Shown: positions 21,318 through 33,434, numbered from the stretch's first letter. The stretch: DNA of 64,000 bases from Phytophthora quininea (GCA_011947345.1 JAAVTG010000137.1:1-64000); one strand, 5' to 3'. A program made the numbers and translations. Notes: generated by a model from the letters alone, not told the origin.

Positions 21318-21660
21318 CGTGCAGGGAGCGAGTCACTCGATCTGGAAAGTGTCGGTGCGATTGCAAAAGCGAAAGTGTTCGAACAGATTCAAGAACCGCT
21401 GCCTGACAACTCGACGCGGATTGCTTTTGAGTTCGCGAGGACACCATGGCCTGTGAGTTACGAAAGTCTCGCCGTGCCATCCAAGCAGACGACCTTCGTT
21501 GAAACATTTTTCTGTGCGAAAAGCGATGTGGAGAAGAAGATGTAGAGGATTTGTTGACCCGAGCAGCGTCGCGAAAAACTGCTGGTCTCCGTTTTCCATG
21601 CAACCTCACAGATAAATACTCGTATCGACGCAGCGCGTATGTATTTTAGCTCTAGACGCA

Positions 21661-22863
21661 CTAGTTCAGCGTCCCGATCCCAAAGTTGTTGGTGTTGAGA
21701 CTCCACTGCTTGGCCGACCGCGGGGTGAAGCCGGAGATCGCCGAGTACGACTTGACCGTGGACAGTGCCGTTCCTCCGTTGCGCGGGTTGAACGAGCCGC
21801 TGTTGTCGACGACGTTCGCAGCGCACGAGCGACCCAAGTAGCTCTGGCACTCAGTGGTGGCAGTCGCCGCGTAGATGGCGCCGTCTGAGCCGGAGAGCAG
21901 CGGCTGGGTCGAGTCCTCAAAGTAGTTGCCCTCGGCGAGGATCCAGGCGTTGATGCCGACCTCGAACGAGTGGCCCGAGTTGTCGGCCCAGTAGTTGTTG
22001 GCGATGTGGGCGACGACGTCGGCGTTGCTGTCGCCGCCGAGCTTTGGGGAGCGGCCCGACGTCGAGTGGATGTAGTTGTTGATCATGCTGAAGCGCGTGT
22101 TCTTGCCATAGAAGATGAAGGACCAGTAGTGGCGGCCGTCGCAACTCGCCGAGTAGTCCGTGCGACCGTCAAAGTCCGAGTTACTGATGGTCATGGTGGA
22201 CGCGCTGGCAGCGTTCGTCGTCAAGAACTGGCGGCCGACGCGTGAGACCTTGATGTGGTCGAGCCAGATCTTGTTCATGGCAGTCGAGCCGCCGTTGCTG
22301 CCCTGGAGGTAGATGGCGTCGCCGCCCCACACGAGGTGGCGGTTCAGCTCCGTGATGTGGATGTTCTGCACGATGATGTTGTCGCCGTTAAGCCACAAGC
22401 CCTTGCCGATGAGCACGCCGGTGCGGCCGATGCCGCGGATGGTCTTGTTGCTGGTCACCGTGAGTGGCGTGAGCGCCGCGTTATCGTACGTCACCGTCAC
22501 GCTGGTGCCGTCCGAGCAGCCGCCGGTGTTAGACATCCCTCCGCTCTGGAGGATCACATCCTGGCTCTTGTAGCCGTTGTTCTTGGCGATACACGCGCGG
22601 GTGTAGTCTGGACGGCAGCCGGCCTCGGTGGTGGTGCCTTCCGTGTTGCGGAAGTCGAAGCTTCGGTTGAGCACGATCACTCGCGGCACTGCGTCCTTGA
22701 GGTAGGCCTCGAGCTGGGTGGTGGTCGTCGGGTACACGGGGGTAGCGCTGCCTCCGCCGGTAGTGCCCGCAGCCAAGCCAGTGGCCGAACCGACTGTGAA
22801 GGCGTCTGCAGAATTGATGAAGAAGGCTACGACAGCGATGGCAATGGGCTGGAAGAACTTCAT
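21661..22863 (-). CDS. Secreted pectin lyase, PL1 family (copy 1, intact)
   Basis: Pectin lyase (EC 4.2.2.10) cleaves methyl-esterified homogalacturonan by beta-elimination in the plant cell wall. The single exon encodes 400 residues with signal peptide [21 protein letters not shown]. The parallel beta-helix catalytic landmarks of fungal pectin lyases are all present: VWGGDAI (179-184, Asp182), VSRVGRQ (Arg211), [12 protein letters not shown] (about 236-247), TSGRSPK (catalytic Arg271) and [15 protein letters not shown]. Unlike the other copies it lacks the Gln/Ser/Thr-rich tail. It is the only copy of the older-looking sequence type in the window and has an initiator element 33-47 bp upstream of the start. 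Confidence 0.92.
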   Translation of the reverse strand: MKFFQPIAIAVVAFFINSADAFTVGSATGLAAGTTGGGSATPVYPTTTTQLEAYLKDAVPRVIVLNRSFDFRNTEGTTTEAGCRPDYTRACIAKNNGYKSQDVILQSGGMSNTGGCSDGTSVTVTYDNAALTPLTVTSNKTIRGIGRTGVLIGKGLWLNGDNIIVQNIHITELNRHLVWGGDAIYLQGSNGGSTAMNKIWLDHIKVSRVGRQFLTTNAASASTMTISNSDFDGRTDYSASCDGRHYWSFIFYGKNTRFSMINNYIHSTSGRSPKLGGDSNADVVAHIANNYWADNSGHSFEVGINAWILAEGNYFEDSTQPLLSGSDGAIYAATATTECQSYLGRSCAANVVDNSGSFNPRNGGTALSTVKSYSAISGFTPRSAKQWSLNTNNFGIGTLN

Positions 22864-22895
22864 GGCTTGGAGGGAGGGAGGGGGCTTGACAAAGC

Positions 22896-22910
22896 AAATT
22901 GGTGAATGAG
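22896..22910 (-). promoter_or_regulatory. Oomycete initiator element before pectin lyase copy 1
   Basis: On the minus strand this reads CTCATTCACCAATTT, matching the oomycete Inr consensus GCTCATTYYNCAWTTT over its core. It is followed by TGC and lies 33-47 bp before ATG 22863. Transcription would start within it. Confidence 0.7.
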
Positions 22911-23963
22911 TTATCTGCTAGCGCTGCAGCAGACCGCCACGGCCCACGACGGAAGCGCATCAGCCGTGCCGACGAGGTGTCGTCTCGCTGTTAGAGTGCT
23001 CGTCAATGATCAGATCGCTGTTAGTACGGATCGCTCCGGAACGGAAACGTGCATCCTTTTGAGCGCCCACGAACCGGCTGGTGGCGACTACCGAAGGCGT
23101 GACGTACAGCTGGCAAGATGCAAGACCCTGACGTGGGTGACCTTGGCATGCTGCCATGACGTTGGAGCATTGACCCCCGCGACGAGAGCCTCTCTCGCAA
23201 TGAGTCGGTAGGAGGATTGATAGCAACTGCGAAACAATAGAATGCATAGCGAAGGTATTTGCAACAACTCCGGGTTTCCAAAGCCAGAGCCGTTGGTGCT
23301 ATGCATTTTACGCAGAGGAAATGCACAACAAGCCACACGTCTCTTGGGTGAATCCTGCGGCAAGAAACGACGGACTCGATGCTTCTGTTCCGCACTGGTA
23401 TGCACCTCTGTCGAGAGTAAGAACCGTGCTACGAATCCTGACATGGCCGCACAGTGTAATAGTAGCCATAGATTATGCAGGAAGCAAATTGGTGTGGCTT
23501 TCTCTTTCTCTTCGCGGTATCTCCGCTGCCGTGGACGGATATATTTGTCCCGAGCCGTGCATGCGGATCAGAAATGCTATTCACACAGCCCCCGTGTTTG
23601 GTGGGCGAAAGAACGACTTCTATTTGTTCCTAATCTAGCTAATTGACTTGTAAAATACTCTCAGCCGCTGAACCAAAACATTGGCGTGGCCGGCCGTGTC
23701 AACAACGCGAACAAGCCGTACAATGCCATCGGCACATACATTTTCTGTTTGAAGTGATATTTTTGGACGCGAATAGCTCAATCGTGTAATCGGTTCGAAG
23801 CCACACCAAGGCCACATATCGGTAGAGGAAGAAACGGCGTTGCCTCTCCCTTTGCCGCGCTCAAATTGTGCGAGACCTCGGTTCAGGAGCCTTCATTTTC
23901 CAACTCGCGAAGTCGGGGTCAAGGTCAGTCGAAGTCGAGTATCCAGCCGGTGTAAGTGCTACC
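22911..23963. other. Intergenic stretch, no supported gene
   Basis: About 1 kb between a pectin lyase and the pogo-like element. Frames up to 136 codons exist on both strands, but none has recognisable motifs. Terminal inverted repeats of the adjacent transposon were looked for and not found. Confidence 0.5.
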
Positions 23964-25628
23964 ATGCCGTCCAAGCCTACACCTGCTCGCCGCCAAGATC
24001 GGACTAGGGGCGCTCAAGTACATGCGTGAAGAAGGAGTGTCCATGTCTAGGGCGGGGGTCACGTTTGGCGTTTCCAAGACGTGCCTCCACAGGCGGGCTA
24101 CGGGTAAAGTGGTGATTGATGCTCACAAGAAGCGACCTGCTACTCTTTCTATACGGAATGAAGTTGGCATCATCGAGGAGATCCTGCTGCGATCTCAACA
24201 CGGCCTCTGCATGACGGACAACGAGCTTCGAATCCCCGTGAGGCGAGTGGAAATCGAGAAACATGGAAGCGTTCCAGATTCATTTCTTTCGAAGAAGTGG
24301 TCTCTTGGCTTTGTCGCGCGCCATAGTGACGCCATTACTCGAAAGCGATCCCAAATTCTCGATGCCAAACGCTTTGATATGTCCACTGAGGAGCGCATTC
24401 ACGACTACCATGACAATTTACAAGATGCCATGAAAGGTCTCGATGCCGCACAAGTCTGGGGTTGCGATGAGACCGGGTTCTGTCCTCAAGGGAGGAAAAC
24501 CCCGAGGGTTATCTGCTCCAAAGGCATGAAAGCCAACGTTCTTCGGTCAAGTGACAGAGAAAACGTATCTGTCATGGCATGTGTGAGTGCTGCCGGAAAG
24601 CAATTGCCTCCTCTGTTCATTTTTCAAGGAAAGCGCAAGCAATTGAGCTGGATGGATGGCACCAACGAAGCAGTTTGTGCCGTTTCCGATTCGTCCAATA
24701 TAAACAGATTTCTCTTTTACACTGGCTCAAGTTTTTCGATGGACATTTGGTAAAGCGCAACGCTGCGAGACCGGCGCTTCTCATTTTAGACGGCCACTTC
24801 TCCCATATCAATGGCCCTGTCCTCGATTACGCTGCCGCACTCGACATTATGATCTTTGCGTTGCCATCCCACACAAGTCGCTTCACACAGCCTCCCGATG
24901 ATGCTGTTTTCTCTGCGCTCAGACGCAACTACGAAAAGTTGCTCAAGGATTTCCCTCTCAGGTACCACCAAGCTCAACCTTCCAAGCACGATCTCGCTGG
25001 CTTGGTAACAAAGGGTTGGAAGGGTGCGGTGACAATGAAAAACTGCCTTGCATCGTTTCGACAGACTGGAATCTTTCCGTTATCTTTGGAAACGATTTTG
25101 CAGCGCATTGTGGACAAGGCGTCAGCAGTGTCTGAGCTTCCACACGTCAACTACGTTCGCAGTCTGCCTGATCTAACACCAAGGGATAAGCGCAAGCTCA
25201 AACGAAACGGGATAAATCACGATTCCCTGACAGCAGCATTCATCGGAATGCAGATGATCTCTACAATGGAGCCTGCTCTCCAGCGTCCAAAGCGGTCGAG
25301 AACTTTCGTTGACGGTGGTGTGCTCATGACGCGTCCAGAAATGATAGCTGCGGTTCTAGAAGTCGAGGTTCAGCGTCACCAAAAACTCGAGGACCGTGCC
25401 ATCAAAGCTCGAGAGAGACAGGAGAAGCGAGAAATGCGAGAACAAGTAGCTATTCTCAAGCAATTTGAGAAAAGAGGAAGCAACAGGAGAGAAACAAGAA
25501 GAAAACGACAAAGATCCAAACTTCAATTAGATCAAGATCACGAAAGGGTATCCGTCCACTCACGAACAAGTCATCGTATCTACAAACCCGCAAGGATTTG
25601 CTCCACCAAACTTTGGTCAGACCTATGA
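23964..25628 (+). mobile_element. pogo/Tigger-like transposase (Tc1/mariner superfamily)
   Basis: The cut-and-paste transposase has an N-terminal psq-type helix-turn-helix (MREEGVSMSRAGVTFGVSKT, about 24022-24081), a CENP-B-like domain ending FLSKKWSLGFVARH, and a DDE_1 catalytic core: WGCDETGF (first Asp), LILDGHFSHI (second Asp) and FTQPPDDAVFSALRR (third Asp region). A long basic coiled tail (KARERQEKREMREQ) follows. Two frames, 24022-24730 and 24680-25628, are joined by a -1 break at about 24680-24720; the first ATG (23964) needs another correction. TIRs and TA duplications were not identified, so element borders are unknown. Confidence 0.85.
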
Positions 25629-26655
25629 CGTATACGTCGCTCCATATTGCAGCGACGAAGTCCGGTGTCGAGTTCCTCCAGCGGTCACGCGCATGTAAAA
25701 TGTCCTTTTAGCGCTGATTCTGCTCACTGAATCAACCGCCATGCGCGCTGCTCCGTGATTTGCACTTAGAATTTGTATACTAACATGTGTTGAAAACATA
25801 CGTTTTGTTTTGTGTACGCTTTTCGATCCTCCACAAGTCGGCCATGCATCTTCATTTTCGCATCAAGTTTTGAATTACCTGCAAGCTTGATCTATCGAAA
25901 CTGGACCCCCATCTAGATAGTCTTCGATCTCAGCTTTTCATTGGGACATCAATCGTGATTGTCCTCTACTTAGTTTTTAGATGTGACCATTTTCATGTGG
26001 CAGCTCTTAGGTGTTCCGATACGTGTCCCTGGTGGATATTCCCACCGCAGGCACGGTATCTGTCAAACGCTGATGAAGAACTCACCAATTATGTCGAACT
26101 AACGTTGTGACTGAGGTATGCTGTCCACCGCGTTATTGGATGGCAATGCGCTCAGAAGCTCGTATAATACAGACTACGAGCCAGCGAGGCTCCTGAGAGC
26201 TGTTCGAACCCCTTATTCGTTTGATTGTGGTTCTCCGACTCACAATTTGTGACTTACAAGGCGACGAAGTCCATCTTGCTGTGCTGTGCAGTGCGCAAAG
26301 CATTCCAACCAGGAATTTGTTTCGCGAGGCCCCACGATCACACCGTCATATTGGCGTTATCGTTGGTAGACGACCTCTGTGCCTCTACAGTAAGGACATT
26401 GGAAGTTTGTCTAAAGCATGCCGCTACAAACAAGACTGCGCTTCCAGTTCGGTTCCAGCCCAGCTTTTTCTCGGATGTCAGTAGAGATGGGGAAATGGTA
26501 GGCAGCTACCAGTATTAGGAAGTCTTCAATACTCTCCTTTTACACAAGACTGTCTTGTGTGCATGGCTGGCCCATCTTTTGTTGATCCCGGAAGGACTCA
26601 CAGCTGAATTGGCATTTTCACTTTCTTCCGTTAGACCTTCATTCGATTCTCGACC
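25629..26655. other. Intergenic stretch, no supported gene
   Basis: No confident gene. A frame at 26225-26518 contains VILALSLVDDLCAST, faintly like a copia reverse transcriptase YVDD box, but nothing around it supports that. TTCATTCGATTCT at 26638-26650, just before ATG 26656, may serve as an initiator for the next gene. Confidence 0.45.
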
Positions 26656-27754
26656 ATGGTGCGCGTTCTCTCCTGGCTTGCGGGACTTCCGTTGCTGGCG
26701 ACCCTCGTCAGCGGATATGCCGCACCGAAAGCCTGTTCCGGTGTGTGCGGGAACGCACACGACCCGTCTATCATCCGCCGCGACGATGGCACGTACTTTC
26801 GTTTCTCGACCGGCGGGAAAGTTGCAGTCCACACGGCGCCGAACGTCACGGGGCCGTGGACATACGAAGGCGCTGCGATCCCGGACGGCTCCAGCATCAA
26901 CCTCAAGGGCAAGGACGATCTCTGGGTAAGCGAGACTAAGCGGTAGTTTCGTAGTTTATCGCTACGCTAACGTGGGGTGGATGTCTGTAGGCTCCTGATG
27001 TGAGCAAGGTTGGCGACTACTACTACTTGTACTACTCGGTGAGCAGCTTTGGTACGCAAAACTCCGCCATTGGTGTTGCCCGCTCCAAGACCATGGATGT
27101 GGGGTCGTGGGAGGATGCAGGCAACACGGGTATCACCAGTGACGACAAGAAGCCGTACAACGCCATTGACCCCAACCTCATCAACGTCGACGGTGCGTTC
27201 CACCTCAGCTTCGGAAGCTACTGGCAGGGTCTCTACCAAACCCCCATGAGAGACCCGCCGATTCTCTCGAGCGGCAACCCGGACCAGATCGCATTCACGT
27301 CCAACTTTGAAGTTCTCGAAGCCGCTTTCATCTTCAAGAACGGCGACTTCTACTACCTCTTCATGTCCAAGGGGTCGTGCTGCGGCTACGACAAGAAGCG
27401 TCCTGCGAAGGGTAAGGAGTACCGTATCCTCGTGTGCAGGTCGTCCACTGCTACCGGCGGGTTTGTTGACAAGGAAGGAACGGACTGCACCAAGAACGGC
27501 GGAACCGTCGTGCTGGAGTCGCACGACAACGTGTACGGCCCTGGTGGTCAAGGAGTTTACGACGACCCCACCCACGGACCGATCCTGTACTACCACTACG
27601 GTGAGCGGACTGCACGTTGTGGGCATGGCTATCTCTTTTTCTGACGGTGTTTGTTTGTTTGTTTGCAGTCAACACAACCATCGGCTACGCTGATGGCGAC
27701 AAGAAATTCGGCTGGAACACGATCGATTTCTCGAGCGGATGGCCGGTTGTGTAA
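26656..27754 (+). CDS. Secreted GH43 endo-1,5-alpha-L-arabinanase (copy 2, intact)
   Basis: Three exons, 26656-26925, 26991-27600 and 27669-27754, give 321 residues; the introns are 65 and 68 nt with GT-AG ends. The signal peptide is [20 protein letters not shown]. The GH43 landmarks are [51 protein letters not shown] and [18 protein letters not shown], ending [13 protein letters not shown]. All frames are open without correction. It is transcribed on the opposite strand to copies 1 and 3 and points at copy 3, with only 193 bp between their stops. Extracellular pectin arabinan is the likely substrate. Confidence 0.92.
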
Positions 27755-27947
27755 GCGGTGAAGCTGCGTTTTACCATACAACAGGTTGTACCACACACCA
27801 TTTCTTTCAGAAGCACTGGTACTCAAATGCGATCATCCAAATTTTTACCAACGGTAACAATTCCAATCCGAGAATATGCCTCGACCATTTCAACATCTAA
27901 ACGCAATTTTGTTTTCACTTCTAATGCGTGGTTGCGGCCGTAAATGG

Positions 27948-29034
27948 TTACACGGTGGGCCAGCCACTGGAGAAGTCGAGGTAGTTCCATCCGAACTGCT
28001 TATCGCCGTCGGCGTATCCGATCGTCGTGTCCACTGCAAAAGCACAAAAAGTTAGAGAATTTACAGCCCTCGCCCCTGCAGCTCGCAACGTACCGTAGTG
28101 ATAATAGAGAATTGGCCCGTACGTCGGATCATCGTACACGCCCTGGCCACCGGGACCGTACACGTTGTCGTGCGACTCCAGCACAATTGTGCCACCACCG
28201 TCAGTGCAGGCGGTTCCGTCCTGGTCCACGAAACCTCCGGTGGTGGACGAGGATCTGCACACCAGAATGCGGTATTCCTTGCCGGACGCAGGCTTGGAAG
28301 TGTCGTAGCCGCAACACTGGCCCTTGGACAAGAAGAGGTAATAGTAGTCGCCGTACTTGAACATGTAGGACCCCTCGAGCACCTCGTAGTCGGACGTGAA
28401 GGCGATTTGGGAGGCCGAGCCGGTGTGTGCTGTAGGTGTCGACGTCATCTTGACCTGGAAGATGTCCTGCCAGTAGCTGCCAAAGTTGAGGTAGTACGTG
28501 CCATCGACGTCAATGAGGTTGGGGTCGATGGCGTTGTACGACTTGGACGACGAGCTCATGACGCCAGTGCTGCCGTAGTCCGTCCACGTATTGATGTCCA
28601 TCGTAGACGAGCGGGTGAGTCCGATCGCCGAGTTCTGCGACCCGAACGTGCTCACCGAGTAGTAGAGGTAGTATTCGTCGCCAACGAGGTGCACATCTGG
28701 TGCCTACGAAGACCAATAGTTTAGTGATGAACGTGTCGACAGTCGTCAATACACAACGTACCCAGAGATCGTCGTTGCCGTCGAGGTCGATGATCGAGCC
28801 GTCCGGTACGGCAGCCCCCAAGTATGTCCACGGCCCGGTGATGTTCGGAGCCGAGTGGACGGCGATTTTGCCGCCGGTGGAGAAGCGGAAGTACGTGCCG
28901 TCAGCTCGACGGATGATGGACGGGTCATGTGCGTTGGTGCACGTGCCCGTGCAGCTTTCAGGGTTGGCGTATCCGGCCACCCCGATGGGGGCTAGCAGGA
29001 ATGGCAGCACTGCGAGAGTCGATGATAGTTTCAT
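27948..29034 (-). CDS. Secreted GH43 endo-1,5-alpha-L-arabinanase (copy 3, intact)
   Basis: Exons are 29034-28762, 28703-28094 and 28033-27948, giving 322 residues with the same intron positions and phases as copy 2. The signal peptide is [21 protein letters not shown]. Motifs are [55 protein letters not shown] and [17 protein letters not shown]. No frame breaks were found. Copies 2 and 3 are convergent. The shared intron structure shows that loss of intron 2 in copy 1 is derived, or that copies 2 and 3 form the closer pair. Confidence 0.92.
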
Positions 29035-29159
29035 GAGTTCACTGATTCACCAGAAAGCAAAAGCACAAGTGACATCAGATCAAAACCGCTGTCGTTTGGG
29101 CTAGGCGCAGCACACGAGTTTGCATTCGTATGGGTGAGGGGAAGCTGATGTCGCTACTA

Positions 29160-30144
29160 TTGTCTGGGCCAAAAAGTTCGTACCGGGAAGACAAAATGCT
29201 CGACATTTCGACGCGTAGCTCAGCTAATAATAGGCGGATGAGACCATGCAGACCCGCAAAATGATGCTGAAACTCCCTCTTTCTGTAGGAATGAGCCCCA
29301 TTTCGCTAGCATTGCTGTGGCGATGACAAGAGGAAGAAGACAAGTGCCGCTGAGCGAGCAATGATTGTGAGTGCCAACAAAAACTTCCTCGAAGGTCATC
29401 AAGAAGACCCACAACTGGCTGGCCGCACGCGCGAGTGGGTCCACAAGTACATTGGGAAGCCTACTAGCACAATTGCGGACGTCAGGACGGCCTACAAGAA
29501 GAGCTAGAGCTCGAAGACCAGCGAGGTCAGTGCCCCCAGCGTTTTAGCGCTAAGTATTAAAAACCTCTCCGAATTAATAAGTATCATTTTACAGACCCTA
29601 GTGAGATTAAGCAGCGAGGCCGAGATGCGTACAAGGAGGTTTAGAAAGAAGAAGACCGATATCTACAGGCACTGCAAGAGGAAGAGATCGAATGCGCAGA
29701 CGTTGGAGAAGAAGAGCTCGCAAGCGAAGCGAGTGATAGCGATGAAGGATGCCTATGAAATCTAATGCAGGAGTAATTGCTTGGATTTGCTGTGTTGCTC
29801 CTTGGTTTTATTGCTCGACTGCATCAACACCTGGTAACCCTAAATTAAACCCAAACACCATATGTTCCGGCATGTGGTTTGTGTTCTGGGCCAATGAAAG
29901 CCTCAGGTTTTGACTGATGATCGGTTAGCCCTAATGGAGCCCTTTCCCCAAACTTTTGGCTGGCCGAGAAAGTTTTGGAGCGGCTGTAGCTCAAAAACGA
30001 CGCAGAATTGGCCAAATCTGACCTCAAAATCGGAATCTACGCACGCGAATTACCCCTATATCTAACTATCGTATATGGAAAGTCACCATCTTCCATGTGT
30101 AATCTGACCTTGAATTTCGGTACGAACTATTTTGGCCCAGACAA
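29160..30144. mobile_element. 985-bp inverted-repeat element with TA target duplication
   Basis: The left end begins TTGTCTGGGCCAAAA at 29160 and continues to 29185. The reverse complement of 30118-30144 matches it with a single T inserted. Both outer edges are flanked by TA (29158-29159 and 30145-30146), as expected for the Tc1/mariner/pogo group. Inside are broken frames, including an acidic stretch EEEIECADVGEEELASEASD near 29670-29740 and RTREWVHKYIGKP near 29420. No DDE core was found, so it is probably a non-autonomous or heavily decayed copy. Confidence 0.75.
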
Positions 30145-30457
30145 TAAGCGCAGAGGAAACGCCACCCGGACGAGAAGCGGTTCATTTTGTATCTTTGGGA
30201 CGACCAGCAAGTATACGCGTAAAGGAGATCGCGGAGAGAGGCTTATGGTTTACGATAAGAGCAGTGTGATCGTCGAGTGGGCCAGCAACCTGGCCGTGCG
30301 AATGTTGAGCGATTGCAACCACCCAGGTGAGATCGGTCAGTGCAGGAAGTTCACTCCATCAACTGTATTTGCGTTCACTCACTACGATGCACAGGACTGA
30401 TAGCTCTAATAGAGTAGCACGTTTGGTCCGCGCCTACTGTGCTACCCCTCGCTACGC
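30145..30457. other. Short intergenic stretch, no supported gene
   Basis: A plus-strand frame runs through to 30400 (MVYDKSSVIVEWASNLAVR) without recognised motifs and is probably chance or decayed sequence. Confidence 0.4.
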
Positions 30458-31774
30458 TTAGTCAAGTTTGCCGACGCCAAAGTTGTTGTTGGTTTCGGCC
30501 CACACCTTTTCCAGATCGCTCGTCTTCATCGATTGCTGAGCCGGATCGAATTGACCGACGTCGGTCGACTGCGTCGCTGATCCACTCGTTTGGGCCTGCT
30601 GCTGTTCGGACTCACCCGCCGCAGCAGAGCCCGTGAAGCTTGTAATTGCAGTGTTGGACTTGACCTCCTCCAGGGTGGCCACACCGTCACGAGACGTAAA
30701 GTTTCCGCTGTTGGTCAGAACATTTGATGCACACGAACGGCCCAAGTAGCTGCTACACTCGTCCGTGGCGGTCGCGGCAAAGATGGACCCGGTCTTCCCA
30801 TCGTACAGAGGCTTCTTGGTGTTGTTGAAATGGTTGCCTTCGGTGAGAACATAGGCATTCGCGCCAATCTCGAACGAGTGACCCGAGTTGTCGCCCCAGT
30901 AATTGTTGATCACGTGGGCAACGACGTGTTCGTTGGCGTTGCCTCCGATCTTGGGGCCGCGTCCCGAAGTCTTGTGGATGTAGTTGTTGACCATCGTCAG
31001 ACCGGTGTCTTTGCCGTAGAAGAGAAAGCACCAGTAGTGGTGGCCATCGCACGTGGCCGAGTAGTCCGTCTCGCCGTCGAAGTCTGAATTGCTGACGGTC
31101 ATTGTCGACACCCCTGCCTTGTTGGTGACGAGCATTTGGCGGCCGACGCGAGAGACTTTGACGTGGTCGATCCAGATCTTGTTCATGTTGGTAGCGCCCT
31201 TATCCTTGCCCTGGATAAAGATGGCGTCGCCTCCCCAGACGAGGTGGTGGTTCAGCTCCGTGATGTGAACATTCTGGACGATGATGTTGTCGCCGGCAAG
31301 CGTAAGACCCTTGCCCTTGATCACGCCACTGCGACCGATGCCTCTGATGGTCTTGTCGCCCTTGACGTTCATGCGCTTGAGCGCGGCATTATCGTACGTA
31401 ATGGTGGTCTCTGTGCCGTTCGAGCAGCCACCGGTGGTGGCCATGTTGCCGCCCTGGATGATCACATCCTGACTCTTGAAGCCGTTGTTCAGCGCCATGC
31501 ACTTGCGGGTGTAATCCGGTCGGCAACCAGGCTCCGTCGTCGTGCCTTCAGTGCCACGGAAGTCGAAGGTCTGGTTCAACACCACCACGAGAGGCTCAGT
31601 CGAATTCAGGTACTGGATGAGCTCGGTAGTGGAGGTGGGGTACACGACGGTGCCGTTGCCACCACCGGTGGTCCCCGCGGCCAGACCGGTGGGCGTGCCG
31701 ATAGTGAAAGCAGCGGCATTCTTGGCGGCGAAAGCGAGGGCGGCGGCGACGATGAGTTGGAAGCGTCCCATCAT
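30458..31774 (-). CDS. Secreted pectin lyase, PL1 family (copy 2, intact)
   Basis: The single exon of 438 residues begins MMGRFQLIVAAALAFAAKNA; the second Met matches the start of copies 3 and 4, so the true start may be 31771. Catalytic landmarks are [53 protein letters not shown] (Gly replaces the usual Ser next to the catalytic Arg) and [16 protein letters not shown] 60-residue Ser/Gln/Thr-rich linker leads to the conserved tail LEKVWAETNNNFGVGKLD. It is the only long-tailed copy with an unbroken frame. TTATTTTCAAATTTGCC at the 5' side resembles an initiator. Confidence 0.93.
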   Translation of the reverse strand: MMGRFQLIVAAALAFAAKNAAAFTIGTPTGLAAGTTGGGNGTVVYPTSTTELIQYLNSTEPLVVVLNQTFDFRGTEGTTTEPGCRPDYTRKCMALNNGFKSQDVIIQGGNMATTGGCSNGTETTITYDNAALKRMNVKGDKTIRGIGRSGVIKGKGLTLAGDNIIVQNVHITELNHHLVWGGDAIFIQGKDKGATNMNKIWIDHVKVSRVGRQMLVTNKAGVSTMTVSNSDFDGETDYSATCDGHHYWCFLFYGKDTGLTMVNNYIHKTSGRGPKIGGNANEHVVAHVINNYWGDNSGHSFEIGANAYVLTEGNHFNNTKKPLYDGKTGSIFAATATDECSSYLGRSCASNVLTNSGNFTSRDGVATLEEVKSNTAITSFTGSAAAGESEQQQAQTSGSATQSTDVGQFDPAQQSMKTSDLEKVWAETNNNFGVGKLD

Positions 31775-33370
31775 CGTGGTGGCGAGGCAAATTTGAAAAT
31801 AAATCGATCGCCTCTGTAGTCGCTGCCATGGCAGACGCGAACAAGCGAGCAGGGGACAAATCCTGGAGCGTAGAACATGTCCAGTGGGCGAACGGCGGTT
31901 GTGAGTGACTTGTGAGTCAAAGGTACGTTTTATCTGTATTGGATGAAACCTTTCGACTTCACTTTGTGTAGTGTTTGGTAGTTGCTCCTAGGTGCGAGCA
32001 CCACTACAGTTGCGAATGAAAGACCGACTAATAGTCGGGATGTGGTGTGGAGTGCTCCTTTATCGTGTTACTGCTCGCGTTTCCCAACAGCGTCGACTCC
32101 TTACGATTCCACGAACGCTGCCCTTTGACTGCATGTAGCGGTCTTTTGCTGGAGACCTGTGTTTAGTAGCAAGTTTGCCTTGGAGTTTGCTGGTCGCCCA
32201 CAGTTGACAGGGCTGCCAATCTTTGGATTTGAGGTCGACGCCACGAAAACTTCAACAAAAGTTTTTAATCCCGGAAAGCTGTTTCCGACGATCGAAATGT
32301 GAGGACGGTGGCCCCAAATGCGGCGCCGCATATCAATGACGAGCTCTCTCGTGACCTCCTGGTGGGTACTTGACGCGGACAACCGTCCACTAACAACTCG
32401 CGGCACGACTGCTGCCTGGCGAACATGTGCTGAAGGAGTCGAGTATGACAGTTCTCGCATGTACGGCAGCTCACTTCGCCGAGGACGCAATCACGGATTC
32501 CACCGCAGCATTGTTACACATGAACTTAGTGCAGACTTCGTCCAAGGTTATTAACTCGGCCACCGCGTTAACCATACTTCCAACGAAACTAAAACGTTCC
32601 TGCATTTTAAACACTTTGACGCGCCACGAGGTCGGTCGCTCCATAGTGGCAACAAAGCGTCCAGGAATTGAAATTGACGTCACAGCTGCATTTCAAGATG
32701 ACAAATGGAAGAGCTCTCATCCATAAGCCTGTCAGAACACAATGCCATGAAGATCCGCACTACACAACTCCTAAACGAGGACGTCGTTGTCGATTGCACA
32801 ATATTGCTCAGCTGGACTGCGTTTGGCCCAAATCGTCTCGGATCGACACCTTTATGATACGTGTTTGTGAAGACAATTGCAAAGCGCGAGGAACAGTCCT
32901 CGGCGAGGACTGTTCAGCTTTCGCTTGGTGGTGTGAAAGCGACGCTACCAACAGGGGCCGTTACCAGCATCAACGAAAATGGCGAGCGTATGCTTTCTGG
33001 ACTATCAGACGGAAGCTGCGTTGGTAGCCGCTCATGACTGCAGCATGAGTCATGAGCTGGTGGAGTTCATCGGTTGCGACTTGAATTGGAGCAACTTCAC
33101 TGGGAATGCTGTCGAACGAAGAGTAGTATAGTGGTGTAAGACACTGGAAGTCTCGATCGATTGAGGACTGAGAGCAGCGCAAAGCTGTGTCCGGCGTGGT
33201 CTCAGTCGTTCGCTTACGACACTTGCAGTCGTTAGTTTGAGCTGAGGATTTGTAAAGGGCAAGCCAGGACAGACAACCGCAACAGCCGTGCAGCGCTCTG
33301 GATTAATGTGGTGGTGTCTTCGAACGTCAAAACCTCTGACCTCCGCGAACAGAGGCAGCGGCGACAACCT
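31775..33370. other. Intergenic stretch with decayed coding-like sequence
   Basis: About 1.6 kb lies between two divergent pectin lyases. Plus-strand frames at about 32300-33030, for example ISLSEHNAMKIRTTQLLNED followed by WTAFGPNRLGSTPL, look like fragments of one degraded protein but match no family recognised here. No RNA gene or inverted repeat was seen. Confidence 0.4.
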
Positions 33371-33385
33371 CTCATTCCTCAATTT
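33371..33385 (+). promoter_or_regulatory. Oomycete initiator element before pectin lyase copy 3
   Basis: CTCATTCCTCAATTT fits the oomycete Inr consensus and is 50 bp before ATG 33435. The same 15 bases and their flanks recur at 44679-44693 before copy 4. Confidence 0.8.
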
Positions 33386-33434
33386 GCCTCGCCTCAAGCA
33401 CCTGAAACCCAAGCACGGAGTCGACGTACAAACC

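Noticed and set aside
22255..22905. 216-codon plus-strand ORF opposite pectin lyase copy 1
   Set aside because: It is the antisense of an intact secreted enzyme; similar shadows occur opposite every pectin lyase copy (for example 31136-31819).
23800..25800. Terminal inverted repeats for the pogo-like element
   Set aside because: Flanks were compared by eye on both sides and no convincing pair was found.
26120..26225. tRNA-like B box (GTTCGAACCCC at about 26201)
   Set aside because: No matching acceptor stem or D-arm could be folded; it is more likely chance or a SINE scrap.
26225..26518. Frame with VILALSLVDDLCAST, like a copia reverse transcriptase box
   Set aside because: Only this short stretch resembles YVDD; neighbouring RT, integrase or LTR signals are missing.
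32300..33030. Decayed plus-strand frames resembling a START-type or mating-protein gene
   Set aside because: Fragments are too short and scattered to support any family.
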